DNA from: Adiantum capillus-veneris
Taxonomy: Eukaryota; Streptophyta; Polypodiopsida; Polypodiales; Pteridaceae
Assembly (NCBI GenBank): GCA_014529385.2
Contig: CM043950.1
Location: 154,184,445-154,248,444, forward strand
Direction of reading: 5' to 3'
Length of the DNA: 64,000 bases
Under the pieces are notes generated by a model. The model made no database searches. It saw only the letters and a program-made list of their open reading frames with translations, and had not been told where the DNA came from. Within the stretch, counting starts at the first letter, position 1. Each line of letters starts with the position of its first letter. Shown here in pieces: positions 11,754 through 22,810 of the stretch. The translations under genes and the position numbers were made by a program.

Positions 11754-13342
11754 CACCATCCCCATTGTACATACACCAGCTTTCAACAAGTCAATAAAGA
11801 GCTCTATTTCCGTGTACATGATTTTTGTTAAAGATTCTCAAAATGAACCTAATGCTTTAACAAAAGAAAATAAAAGCACCCAAAAGGAATTAGAGTTATC
11901 CAATTTTCTCAAGGGGTTTCAAGATTGACGACATCCCTTGTGAGCTACCTCCTAAACGAGGTAATGATGACCATGCAATTGAACTTCTTCCAGGAAGTTC
12001 ACCGCCTAATAAACCTCCTTATAGAGTTTCTCAAGCTCAACAAGAGGAGATTATGCGGCAAGTGCATGAGTTAGTTGAGAAGGGTATGGTTTGGCCAAGA
12101 TCATCTCCATTTTGCTCACCTGTGCTATTAGTGCAAAACAAAGACGGCACATATCGTATGTGTGTCGACTATAGAGCACTAAATAGGATCACTATCAAGA
12201 ATAGGTTTCCCGTTCCACGGGTAGAAGACCTATTTGATAAGATACAAGGATCGACCTACTTCAGTAGGATTGACCTAAAAAGTGGCTATCATCAAATAAG
12301 GATAGTTGATCAAGACATTGTAAAGACCGCATTTCGTACTACATTTGGTCTTTACGAATACATTGTCATGCCTTTTGGCTTGACCAATGCACCAGCCACA
12401 TTCAACCGCTTGATGGAGAAGCTGTTCAGGCCTCATCGAACCTTCACTGGAGTGTTCTTTGATGATATTATCATCTACTCTAATTCATTGGAGGAACACA
12501 AGCAACACCTCCAGGTAATATTTCAAGTTTTAAGAGAGAATAAACTTTATGTTAATCGAAAGAAAAGTGAATTTTTCTTGCAAGAGATTCAGTATTTAGG
12601 TCACATTATCTCTCAAGATGGCAACCAAATGGATCCATCCAAGTTAGAGGTAATAAAAGGATGGCCTAAACCAAGGAATCTTCATGAACTAAGAAGCTTC
12701 ATAGGTATGTGTGCATACTATAGATGCTTCATATAAAAGTTCTCACAAATTGCGGGACCATTACATGACCTAACAAAGAAAAGCGTTAGGTATACATGGT
12801 TTGCTAAAGAGAACAATGCTTTCGAAAAGCTTAAAGAAAAGCTTATCTCTCAACCTGTGCTTATACTACCGGATCTCTCAAAACCATTTGAGGTCCAATG
12901 TGATGCTTGTGGTGATTGCCTTGGAGCTGTTTTGCTCCAAGAAGGGCACGCCATAGGCTATGAGAGTCGAAGGCTCGACCCTGTTGAGCAAGCTCTAGGC
13001 ATATACGAAAAGGAACTCCTTGCAGTTCTACATGCCTTAGCCTCATGGAAGCACTATTTATTGGGAACTCCTTTCATTCTGCGAACGGATCACCGAAGTC
13101 TTAAGTACTTCATGACGCAGACCAAGCTCTCCGACAAACAAATGAGGTGGGAAAATTTCCTTTCGCAATTTCATTTTCATATTGCTCACATTGCTGGCAA
13201 GCATAATCAAGTAGCTGATGCACTCTCAAGACGGCCGAGAGTGAATGCGGTTTCCATAGCAACTCACAATGATCTATCTTCAATGATAGATGAGTATGCT
13301 ATTGATCCCGATTTTAGAGATGTAATTTCAGCCTTGCATTAG
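11754..13342 (+). pseudogene. Chromovirus reverse transcriptase and RNase H
   Basis: A linker (11754-12050) leads into RT at 12053-12736 with 'YRMCVDYRALNR', 'FSRIDLKSGYHQIRI' (first catalytic Asp), 'MPFGLTNAPATFNRLM' and 'VFFDDIIIYSN' (catalytic DD). A TAA follows 'YYRCFI' at about 12734, then the same frame continues through the connection and RNase H (12737-13342: 'CDACGDCLGAVLLQE', 'ALLAVLHAL'-type helix, 'TDHRSLKYF', 'HNQVADALSRRPR'). A one-base loss near 13340 shifts the frame before the integrase. RNA-dependent DNA synthesis activity in intact relatives; here interrupted. Confidence 0.85.
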
Positions 13343-14112
13343 GGAAGAAAGAAGAACCATTTACTTTACAAGATGGTTATCTTCTCTATGGCAATAGACT
13401 ATGCGTTACTAACTCACTACGTGAGAAAGTAATGTATGAATCTCATGCTACACCTTATGCGGGGCATAGAGGGATTCAGTCTACCTTAAAGGGAATTGAA
13501 ACATATTTCTATTGGCCTACCATGAAAGTGAACATACAAGAGTATGTTTCCAAGACAAAATTTGATAGAGGGAAGCAAGTTGGATTGCTTCAACCCTTGC
13601 CAATCCCTAATTCACCATGGGAGAGCATATCCATGGATTTTATCTTTGGATCGCCTAAGTCTATCCATGGGAATACGGGAATATGGACGATAGTAGACAA
13701 GTTTAGTAAAGAAGCTCATTTTATACCTATCAAAAAGACTATCAAAGCCCATCAAATGGCAACCGTCTTAATTTCACAAATTTTCAAGTACCATGGCTTG
13801 CCCATGTCCATAGTGTCGGATAGAGATCCTAGAATGACCAGTAATTTCTGGAAGGGTCTCTTTGAGAATTTAGGAACAAGGCTAAACTTCTCTTTGGCCT
13901 ATCATCCACAAACTGATGGCCAAAGTGAAATAGCTAACCTAACCATTCTCGATCCACTAAAAGCCTATGTAACGGAAGTAGATCAAAGATCCCAATGGGA
14001 GAAGTACTTACCCTTAGTGGAGTATGTTTACAATAACACTGTACATACTTCCACGGGAAAAGCACCTTTCGAGGTAATTGAGGGAAGATCAAAAAGTTTC
14101 CTTGCTACTTAA
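13343..14112 (+). pseudogene. Chromovirus integrase, zinc-finger Cys pair deleted
   Basis: Frame 13432-14112. The His part of the HHCC finger is present ('ESHATPYAGHRG'), but 18 in-frame bases coding the Cys pair are gone ('YVSKTKFDRG' against 'YVSKCVVCQKTKFDRG' at 5866 and 24958). The catalytic core is intact by eye: 'SISMDFIFG', 'IVSDRDPRMTSNFW', 'YHPQTDGQSEIANL' (D, D, E). It ends in a frameshift near 14090, and the C-terminal domain continues at 14078-14293. Inserts cDNA into host DNA in intact elements. Confidence 0.85.
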
Positions 14113-14730
14113 GGTACATGGGAAGATCTTCGCTGTAGATGAGTATAGCCGAGACCTACAAGAATCTTTTCAAAAGATTAAGGATGCTATCTCTATCTCA
14201 CAGCAAAGGCAAAAGGCTGCTGCTGACAAGCACAGAAGAGCCCAAGCCTTTAAAGAAAACGATTGGGTCTTGTTAAAGTTTCCCAAGGCTTGATTGAGAC
14301 ACGCGACGGGCAAGAATCCTACGAGCCACCAAAAGTACTATGCTAAACTAGAAAAAAGGTACTATGGTCCCTTTCAGATTCTTAGGCCAATCAATGAGAT
14401 GGCCTATCAACTCATGTTGCCCAATCATTGGCTCATACACAATGCTTTCCATGAGAGCCTATTAAAGCCTTACAAAGGAGAGCCACCTCAAGAACCAACT
14501 ATTGAAGACCCACCGGAGATCGAGGACCAAGAGGAGGTGCTGCAGCCCGAGTCCATTCTCCGACATGAAGACAAGGTACTAAGAGGCGGTAAGACTATCC
14601 GATGATACCTTATTAAGTTTAAGAATTATCCTTTTGAAGATGCTAGATGGATGCAAGGCATACAATTAAAGGATAACCTAAACCTTGTCAATGCTTACAA
14701 TGCTTCCCAAGAGTAAGCAAATGTACAACA
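14078..14730 (+). pseudogene. Chromovirus integrase C-terminus with chromodomain
   Basis: After a basic helical stretch ('AADKHRRAQAFKENDWVLL') comes the GPY/F module 'KRYYGPFQILRPINEMAYQL' and 'HNAFHESLLKPYKG'. A chromodomain-like tail follows: 'ESILRHEDKVLRGGKTIR', a TGA at 14603, then 'YLIKFKNYPFEDARWM' in the same frame, ending with a helix near 14715. The chromodomain assigns the element to the chromoviruses, where it directs integration toward particular chromatin. Stops lie at 14291 (TGA) and 14603 (TGA). Confidence 0.75.
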
Positions 14731-14876
14731 TGTTAAAAATGAACAAAGTTTTTGTCTTATAAGACTCTCTTTTTCTTTATTTGTGCACAAAAATGAAGTA
14801 GTATGCATGCTTAGATCAAGTTTGCGGAGACGACGTCTCCCAAACACCAAGTAGAGCTTGTCACTCTACTATGGAA

Positions 14877-15127
14877 TGTTGGGCCTCGGCTAGGGTGGAT
14901 GCTCATGTGAAGCATTCATAGTGAGTGTGTGTGAGTGTAAATGAGAATGTACACAATAGAGAAAGAGAATGCAACCTTCTATTATGCAAAATGAGAGATT
15001 GAGTTACATGCTTGAGAGCCTTCTCTTATATAGGCTTATGATGGAAGGCCTAGAATGTTCTAGGGATAGAGATTGTTCCCGCATGGTTTAGGTAAGAGTG
15101 AGTGTGAGCTTGTGTTTATACTCTTCA
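14877..15127 (-). repeat. TR-GAG1 3' LTR (left)
   Basis: 251 bp, TGTTGGGCC...CTCTTCA on the plus strand, identical to 17315-17565. Read on the minus strand it carries a TATA-like CCTATATAAGAG. Confidence 0.92.
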
Positions 15128-15400
15128 ATCTCCCCCTTAAACACATGCTTACACACAAGCTAAGGTTCTCAACAGGAAGAAGGTAAGAGTCATGATGGTT
15201 CTCAATTGGATTCATCATTCATGCTCTTTACAACATAGAGAGATGGATTCAACACTTAAGGTTCTAATGTGATCATGAGTGGTTCTCAATTGGATTCATC
15301 ACTCATGTCTACAAAGATACAACATAAGAGGTTCTCACATGAGAAATGCAACTTCACAATTGAGATTCAACATAGTGTGTTTAGGGTAGCATCCTTCTTT

Positions 15401-16390
15401 CTAATAAATATCATTTCCTTCACTGTAGCTATATTTGAGTTGGCCCTTAGCATGTTTATTTGAAGAAGAAATAGAAGTAGAGGGTGAAGAGAAAGCGGAA
15501 GTTACCATATTCACTTCATCATTGTCGGAGTGAGCTCTTTGATCTTCATCATCACTATCATCACTTTCACTTTGCACATAGTTGACACGTTTGCCTTTGA
15601 AGGTAACCTTCTTGCCGCCGTTGTCGCCATTGCCGCCATTGCCTTTGGTACAAAATTGAGGTGGATGCCCCAATTTCCCGCACTTCACACATTTTTTGAT
15701 TTTGTAGCATTCGGAAGATAAGTGGTTGTACTTCCCGCAATGCTTGCAAGCCTTGGTGTGCTTTGAACTTGAAACATAGAGTGCTTTTGATGCATTAGTT
15801 TCATTGTGTGGGTGCTTGTTGTTATGGTCCTCTTGGAGAGAGTTGATTACACTTTCTAGTGTAGGGATAGGCTCTTTTTCCTTAAGTACGGTTACAATAT
15901 TGTCATATGTAGAAGGAAGTGCTTTTAGAAGAACCGCAACTTTATCATCATCATCTATATGACACTCAATGTATGAAAGTTGAGTGCATAAGCTTTTTAG
16001 CCTATTAACAAGACTAGATAGTGTTTCATTTTCATACATTGCTAGACCATATAATTGCATCTTGAGAGATATTTTAGAGTGCTTAGATTTTGCCCCAAAT
16101 GTGCGTTCTAAAGTCTCCCATGCTTGCTTGGCCGATGTGGCTTCATCTAAGTGGTGAATGATATCATCCGCCACACTAGTGATGAGAATGCCTAGGGCTT
16201 TCTCATCCTTGGCTTGACGCTCTCGGATTTGTTGTGCCGTGAGGTTTTGTGCATCAGTGGTTATGATACTCCATAGCCCTTTTCTTATTAGATGACCCTT
16301 GAGTTTCACTTGCCATGTGTGAAATCCGATGCCATTGAACATAGCTATCTCCTTGTTACCCATAATGCTTAGTGATATGTGAAATTGCAA
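15401..16390 (-). CDS. Intact copia-type gag of TR-GAG1 (329 aa)
   Basis: An uninterrupted 329-residue frame starting 'MQFHISLSIMGNKEIAMF'; an internal Met at MGNKEI is the start position shared with the related gags at 31349 and 35467 and may be the real start. The N-terminal part ('NGIGFHTWQVKLKGHLIRKG') is the copia gag head; the middle ('ISLKMQLYGLAMYENETLSS', 'LNRLKSLCTQLSYIE'-like helix) is the UBN2-type capsid. Two CCHC zinc knuckles follow, 'CKHCGKYNHLSSEC' and 'CVKCGKLGHPPQFC'. An acidic then Ser-rich tail ends the protein. The open frame together with identical LTRs suggests recent selection for, or recent origin of, a working nucleocapsid. Confidence 0.88.
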   Translation of the reverse strand: MQFHISLSIMGNKEIAMFNGIGFHTWQVKLKGHLIRKGLWSIITTDAQNLTAQQIRERQAKDEKALGILITSVADDIIHHLDEATSAKQAWETLERTFGAKSKHSKISLKMQLYGLAMYENETLSSLVNRLKSLCTQLSYIECHIDDDDKVAVLLKALPSTYDNIVTVLKEKEPIPTLESVINSLQEDHNNKHPHNETNASKALYVSSSKHTKACKHCGKYNHLSSECYKIKKCVKCGKLGHPPQFCTKGNGGNGDNGGKKVTFKGKRVNYVQSESDDSDDEDQRAHSDNDEVNMVTSAFSSPSTSISSSNKHAKGQLKYSYSEGNDIY

Positions 16391-17314
16391 GCAAGGGGGT
16401 CCTATTTCAAGACTCTTGAAATGGTGTCTACCCTTTTACAAAAGCATGTGAGAAATGGGAGATGCGGTAATGAAAAAAGGGATTATGAATAAGCACAAAA
16501 ATGACAATTATGATTACCAAATATACTCCAAATGTGCCGGAGTAGATGGGGATGATATAACTCAGCTTTGCCTTGAGATTTGATGTTGAATTTGGAGTCA
16601 AATCTGAAATTCTATTTGCTGTTTTGAACTCCACCAATAGTTGTAGCCAAAAGTGCCTTCAAAATGCCTCCAAAATGAGCTAAAATGACCGCAAAATTGA
16701 TGTAGAATGACACCAAATGAAGCACCGAGGTTGCCCGATCTTTGATAAAGGTTCTCGAGGCCGTAAACCACCAATTTTTGAGCTAATGTGGGCTGGAAAT
16801 TTTCTGTTATGAAACAGAAAATTAAAACATGTACTTCTTGACTAGTTTTGTGGTACTAGTCTTCACCGCATTGCCCGCAATGTGTAGAGAACTTATGGTA
16901 GACTAATGATGGATTAATGATGAGATTTTAGTGATATTATGAGGCTGAGAATGCTCAAATTACAGCAGCAAATCTCAAACTTTGGTTATGAGAAAGAGCT
17001 TAGAGAGAGAAAATGAGAGCTAGTGAGGTAGGAGATGCATTGAAATGATGTAGGAAAGGGTGGATATGAGCTATGGGCTGAGTATGAAGTTGAGAAAGCT
17101 TTCCATTAAAGCTTGAGGAGCTGAGAAGAGAGAGAAAGTGGCAAAAAGTCAAAAGTAGGTAGAAGAGGTGGCAAGTGGGCATGTGGGCTAGTGCCCAACT
17201 TTTCCTAAAGGAAAGGGAGAGCTGAAAAAATCGTGGGCTTAGAGAGAGAGACTCCTAGAGAGAAGGGAAGTTCACATGAGTAGGCCAAGGATCATTCAAA
17301 GCTCTGATACCAGT

Positions 17315-17565
17315 TGTTGGGCCTCGGCTAGGGTGGATGCTCATGTGAAGCATTCATAGTGAGTGTGTGTGAGTGTAAATGAGAATGTACACAATAGAGA
17401 AAGAGAATGCAACCTTCTATTATGCAAAATGAGAGATTGAGTTACATGCTTGAGAGCCTTCTCTTATATAGGCTTATGATGGAAGGCCTAGAATGTTCTA
17501 GGGATAGAGATTGTTCCCGCATGGTTTAGGTAAGAGTGAGTGTGAGCTTGTGTTTATACTCTTCA
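17315..17565 (-). repeat. TR-GAG1 5' LTR (right)
   Basis: 251 bp, identical to the left LTR, flanked on its inner side by the primer-binding site and on its outer side by TSD TGGAA. Confidence 0.92.
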
Positions 17566-17766
17566 TGGAAGACTGATAGGACTAATGTGTAGACATGCTT
17601 GCAGCAACCTCAGGCTCTCAAGCGCCAAATGGACTAGTCATCCATTGTGGAATGATGTCGTAGGGTAACATAGGGATCCTCTACCCGCTAAGAAAAGGAC
17701 TCATGAATATGTTGTATCTTCTCTACACCATAGTCGAGGACGACTATGATTTCAAGAGAGAGGTAA

Positions 17767-19360
17767 TGTCATAATAATCAATATCTAATTCTCCTAAATG
17801 ATTTTCTCATATTAAACTGATCATTTAATGTGAGGAAGTGCCAGGGGAGAAAAAGCTAGAATATTGACTAAGCTAGCAGACCGGCCACAATAGGGATCCA
17901 AAGGAGGGAAAATAGGGATCCAAAGGGGAGGCCATCTGCAAAAGAGCCATGTGCAACAATGAGCTAAAAAGACCCTAAGGTTCAACCCTTTAAGACTTCC
18001 AAAATGCTAAGGTTCCAAAATTCAAAGGTTGTGTCCAAAGGTCAACCCTAGGGAAAATTGGATGCTTTGTGTGTGCCCTAAAAGTCTTTGCACATCCCTA
18101 CATGGGAGGGGGCGAGCCCTAAAGGTAGGGGATGAGGGAGAAAGCTACACACACACACACACACAGGCTCCCTTTACACAAAGGGAATGAGGGACACATG
18201 TCAGCTCCCTAGGCCAGATGCCCACAAGGTGTGCCCAATTTCTATTGGATGACCCTTGAAGTGGACCAATGAGAATTAAGCTAGAGTAAATCTAGTTTAA
18301 TTAATTTAAAAACATTTAATAAAAGAAACCAATGAGAATTAAGTCTCCTAGAAGACTATTGGGCAGTCTCCCAAGGTGACCAATGAGCATTCAGGAGCCC
18401 CATGGCTTGCCTGATTCCTATTGGCCAGGAGGCAAAGGGGTCCAATGAGAGTTTAGTTTAATTATTTAATTACCTAAAGCTCTCACAAAAGGGGAAAGGG
18501 GGACACATGTCAGAAGGGTATCACTTATGCTGCTTAATTGTAATTGGCTTGGGGAGGGCCAATGAGGCTTCAGCAAGAGCAATTAGCAAGAGGGCTCGCC
18601 CAAGAGAGAGAGGGGGCTGATTTTTGCAAGGCATTATCACACACACACACACACACTCACACAAGCTCATGTGTGAAGAAAGAGAAGACTATCTCTTCCC
18701 AAGCTATAATGGAGAACTCATCACCTACTCCAAGCTTGTGAGATAGAAGCCTACATCAACACTCTCTTGGCATGTGGATGCAAATCCAACCAAGAGCCAA
18801 GCTTCAATGCATGCTCATCTCCTCTACCAAGCTAATTACTAATCTAAGCTATGCTACATATGAGTGATTATGTGAGGAGATGTACATCTTTCTCGTAAGA
18901 TACTCCTTCTTCCTCTCAATCTACTCTCATACCCTGCTAGCTCTCACCATCTTCGAAGGTGTGTGAGGTCTTGGGTCTGAGAACGGGGACAATTCAAGTT
19001 GTGTTTGTTTAGTGTTTTTCTTAGTGCATGAAGTTTCCATCTTCATTGCACTAGCTAGTCTTGAAGGAACACAAAGAATTGTATTGTACAATGTCTCTCT
19101 TGATGGGAGAAACCATAATACAAAGCCTTTTGGAGGGGGGACCGGCTCCATGCAAATCCGGTCCTCAACTGTTGTCAATAGCTTAATTTCTCTCTCTTTT
19201 GAAAGTATTGTTGGTGCTATCTAACTAGGTGTTATGCTTTTTGCTGCTCTCTCCACCCAAGCACTCTTGTAATTCTCATTAGGAATCTATTCTAATGAAA
19301 TGCCCACTATGTTCATGCTAATTTTCTGCTACACATAAGTTATTAGGCCATTAAATGTTA

Positions 19361-19362
<2 letters not shown>
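17767..19362 (+). repeat. 3' LTR of the full-length chromovirus
   Basis: 1,596 bp, TGTCATAATAATC...GTTACA. Preceded by a purine-rich tract (AAGAGAGAGGTAA), followed by the resumed GA array. Contains AC repeats near 18148 and 18638 and the CCAAT-rich block at about 18240-18570. Confidence 0.9.

Positions 19363-19363
<1 letters not shown>

Positions 19364-19424
<61 letters not shown>
19364..19424. repeat. (GA)n microsatellite, right half of the interrupted eIF1 intron array
   Basis: About 60 bp of GA immediately after the chromovirus 3' LTR, followed by intron sequence homologous to 26863-26930. Counterpart of the array at 7747-7883. Confidence 0.95.
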
Positions 19425-19426
<2 letters not shown>

Positions 19427-19491
19427 TATTATGTGGGTAGCTTCTCTCTACATGCGAATCTGATATTTTGAAACTTTTTATCTCTGAACAG

Positions 19492-19805
19492 ATCCTTTTA
19501 AAGAAGTAGATATCAACACCACCGTAACCCGTGGCTCTGTTGCGAAAGGGGTGGTGCACATCCGCGTGCAGCAAAGGAATGGACGCAAGTGCTTGACCAC
19601 GGTGCAGGGGATAAGTAAGAGCTTCATCTATAACAAGATTTTGAAGGATTTGAAGAAAGAATTTTGCAGCAACAGTAATGTCCTTAATGACCTGGAACTT
19701 GGGCAAGTGATTCGATTGCAAGGGGACCATCGCAAAAACGTGGGTCAATTCCTTGTTCAGACAGGGGTTGCCAAGAAGGAGCACGTAAAAATACATGGTT
19801 TTTAG
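19492..19805 (+). pseudogene. eIF1 pseudogene copy 1, exon 2
   Basis: 314-nt exon after an intact acceptor (TCTGAACAG|ATCC), same length as exon 2 of the intact gene, open to the TAG stop at 19803-19805. It encodes the whole SUI1 domain ('QQRNGRKCLTTVQGISKSF', 'NKILKDLKKEF', 'LELGQVI'). It differs from the intact copy at a few residues (for example Ser to Ile in SFSYNK, Cys to Ser, Val to Leu). Just after the stop the flank changes to chromovirus integrase, so the 3' UTR is lost. No stops within the exon, so decay is recent. Confidence 0.85.
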
Positions 19806-19811
19806 TTTTAT

Positions 19812-20400
19812 GTCTATGGCAGCCCTTTTCATATCACAAATCTTCAAGTACCATGGCTTGCCGATGTCCATGGTGTCGGATAGAGATCCTAGAATGACTA
19901 GTAATTTTTGGAAGGGCCTCTTTGAGAATTTAGGGACAAGGCTAAATTTCTCTTTGGCCTATCACCCGCAAACGGATGGCCAAAGTGAAATAGCTAACCT
20001 AACAATTATTGATCTACTAAAAGCCTACGTAACGGAATTAGATCAAAGGTCCCAATGGGAGAAGTGCTTACCCTTAGTGGAGTATGCCTACAATAATACT
20101 GTACATACCTCCACGCGAAAAGCACCTTTCAAGGTAATTGAGGAAAAGTCCCCACCTACGTATTAAGGTACATGGGAAGATCTTCGCTGCAAATGAGTAT
20201 AGCCGAGACCTACAAGAATCTTTCCAAAAGATTAAGGATGCTACCGCTATCTCATAGCAAAGGCAAAAGGCTGTTGTTGATAAGCACAGAAGAGCCGAAG
20301 CCTTTAAAGAAAATGATTGCGTCTTGCTTAAATTTCCCAAGGCTCGATTAAAGCACACGACGGGCAAGAATCCTACGGGACACCAAAAGTACTATGCTAG
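19812..20400 (+). pseudogene. Chromovirus integrase core fragment
   Basis: Begins in the integrase core ('LFISQIFKYHGLPMSMVSD'), keeps 'SDRDPRMTSNFW' and 'YHPQTDGQSEIANL', runs to 'KAPFKVIEE' in an open frame (19795-20166) and continues out of frame to 20400. It then jumps into an LTR missing its first roughly 80 bases, so the chromodomain and 3' UTR are deleted. It truncates eIF1 copy 1 on its left. Confidence 0.85.
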
Positions 20401-20666
20401 ATTATTGGTAAGACTAGCAGACTGGTCACAATAAGGGATAATAGGGATCCAAAGGGGGACCATCTGCAAAAGAGCAATGTGCAAGCAATGGGCTTCAAAG
20501 ACCTAAGGTTCAGCCCATTAAGACTTCCAAAATGCTAAGGTTCCAAATTCAAAGGTTAAGTCCGATGGTCAATGCTTAGGAAAATTGGATGCTTGATAAT
20601 GTACAAAAAGTTTTTGCAAGCTCCTAAAGAGGAGGGGGTGAGCCCTTTTAGTAGGGGATGAGAGAG

Positions 20667-20701
<35 letters not shown>

Positions 20702-21916
20702 CATGCAAGCCCCTTTACACAAAGGGCATAGTGGACACATGCCAGCTCCCTAGCCCAATTGCCTACAAGGTGCATTTCAAATCCTATTGGATGGCCATAG
20801 AGGTGGGCCAATGAGAATTAGGCTAGAGTAAATCTAGTTTAATTCATTTAAAAACACTTAATAAAAGAACCAATAAGAATTAAGCTCTCTAGAAGGTTAT
20901 TGGCGAGTCTCCCAAGGGGTCCAATGAGCATTCAACAGCCCAATGGCTTGCCTAATTCCTATTGGCCAGAAGACTAAGGGGTCCAATGAGAGTTTGATTG
21001 CATTAATTAATTACCTAAAGCTCTCACAAAAGGGTAAAGGGGGACACATGTCACAAGGCTATCACTTATGCTTCTAAATTATCATTGGCTAGGCTTTGCA
21101 GGGTCCAATGGGGTGTCAGCATGAGTAAAAATCATGAGGGGTCAACCAAGAGAGGGACGGGGACTGATTTTTCAAGGCATTATCACACACACTCACACAA
21201 TTTCATGTGTGAAGCATTCATGTGTAAAGAAAAGAATACTCTCTCTTCTTCTCAAGCTTTATTGGAAAGCTCATCACCTACTCCAAGCTTGTGAGAAGGG
21301 AGGCCTACACCAACAGCTCTTGGCTTTGTGATGCAAATCCAACCAAGAGCCAAGCTCCAATGCATGCTCATCTCCTCTACCATGCTAGTTACTAAGCTAT
21401 GCTAAGCTATTATGAGTGATTAGGTGAGGAGATATACTTCTTTCTTGTAAGACTACTCCTTCTTCCTCTCAATCTACTCTCATACCCCGCTAGCTCTCAC
21501 CATCTTCGAAGGTGTGTGAGATCTTGGGTCTGAGACCATGAGGGAATTGATGTTGTGTTTTATAAGTGTGTGCATGGTGCTTGAAGCTTCCATCTTCATT
21601 GCACCAGCAAGATATTAAAGGAACACAAAGTATTGTATTGTAAAATGTCTCCCTTGATGGGGGAAACCTATGATACAAAGCCTTTTGGAGGGGGGACCAG
21701 CTCCATGTAAATCCGGTCTTCAACTATTGTAAATAGCTTAATTTATCTCTGTTTTGAAGTATTGTTCATGCCTATCTAACTAGGTGTTATGCTTTTTGTT
21801 GCTCTCTCCATCCAAGCACTCTTCCTATGCTCATTAGGAATCTATTCTAATGAAATGCTCATTATGTCTATGCTATTTTCCGCTACACACAAGCTACTAG
21901 ACCATTAAATGTTACA
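20401..21916 (+). repeat. Chromovirus LTR (5' LTR of second element, 5'-truncated)
   Basis: Starts within U3 ('AAGACTAGCAGACTGGTC') and ends GTTACA directly before a PBS at 21918. Contains a 30-bp AC tract near 20669 and the CCAAT-rich block (about 20780-21110). The TATA position reads CTAAAGAGG. Confidence 0.85.
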
Positions 21917-22315
21917 TTGGTATCAGAGCACAAGGTTTCTCTTTTCTTGCTCAAGAAGGGAGGTCCTCGAGCTAGTTATAAATGGTTGGTATTATTAATT
22001 GCAGTTGAGTAAGTAGAATAGGGATTTTTTAGCCTTGCAATGCGCTTGATACATGCAGATAACGGGGCATCACTGTCGAGAGCTATGGTCTTAATAGTAG
22101 AGTCCTACGGGGCTTGCCTACAGCTTAACCACTATTGAGCTATTAGAAGTTTGACAGGAGCCGGTACTGTTTTGGTGTTGAAAGACCCTCTCTTCTATTC
22201 CTTGCAATTAATGATGTTTGAGCCACGAGTATATGAGCTTGAGTGCTTTTCTAAAGGGGTAAAGAGGAGTAGCAACTAGGGCTTGAAGTGCCAAAGTATA
22301 CCTAAAAATTGTTAG

Positions 22316-22810
22316 AATGGCTAACATAGTAAAGAGAGTGAAATTAATGTTGATAGCTTTGATTTTTCTAATGAGCAGGCTACTAATGATCCCCCTATGC
22401 TTGCTAACTACCTTGTTTCTAGGCTTCAACAAGCCTTGGGCAATGCATCCCTCCAAAGTGAAGTGCAACGGCAGCTTCGTGCTCATGGGATTCTCCAAGT
22501 TCCCCACCATGAAGAGCGAGTACCTAGGAAGCCTCCTTGTGAGACTTCCAAAAGAGGCCTCTCTCCGATTCAAGAAGAAGTAGAGGATCCATACGAAGGG
22601 CTCAAAAATTTACTTCTTGATGACGCATCTCCTTCCCAAAGGAGAACTTAAGAGCCCCCACCAAAGGAACAAGAAGGAAGTGAGTCTCCTGCCACCTTGA
22701 CGGAGATGGCTCCACGAAGACGGCGGAAAAAATGCTCTCCATCACCTTCTAAATGGAGACGACCATTGCACACCTCTCCACACCATAACTCAAAGAGGGA
22801 TGATAAAAAA
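22316..22810 (+). pseudogene. Chromovirus gag N-terminal remnant
   Basis: The gag N-terminus, with the main frame at 22397-22651 ('LVSRLQQALGNASLQSEVQ', 'GLKNLLLDDASPSQRRT'). A short indel after the ATG shifts the first codons. A stop at 22651 and the deletion from about 22810 remove the capsid domain. Confidence 0.75.

Larger units (their letters stand above)
14877..17565 (-). mobile_element. TR-GAG1: gag-only LTR retrotransposon, very recent insertion
   Basis: A 2,689-bp element in minus orientation with 251-bp LTRs at 14877-15127 and 17315-17565 that read identical. The 5-bp TSD TGGAA lies at 14872-14876 and 17566-17570. The PBS complement GCTCTGATACCAGT (17301-17314) adjoins the right LTR, and a polypurine tract (complement ATCTCCCCCTTA at 15128) adjoins the left. 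The only coding region is gag (15401-16390). No protease, integrase or RT is present, so it must depend on another element's enzymes. It sits in the 3' UTR of the chromovirus, in opposite orientation. Confidence 0.92.
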
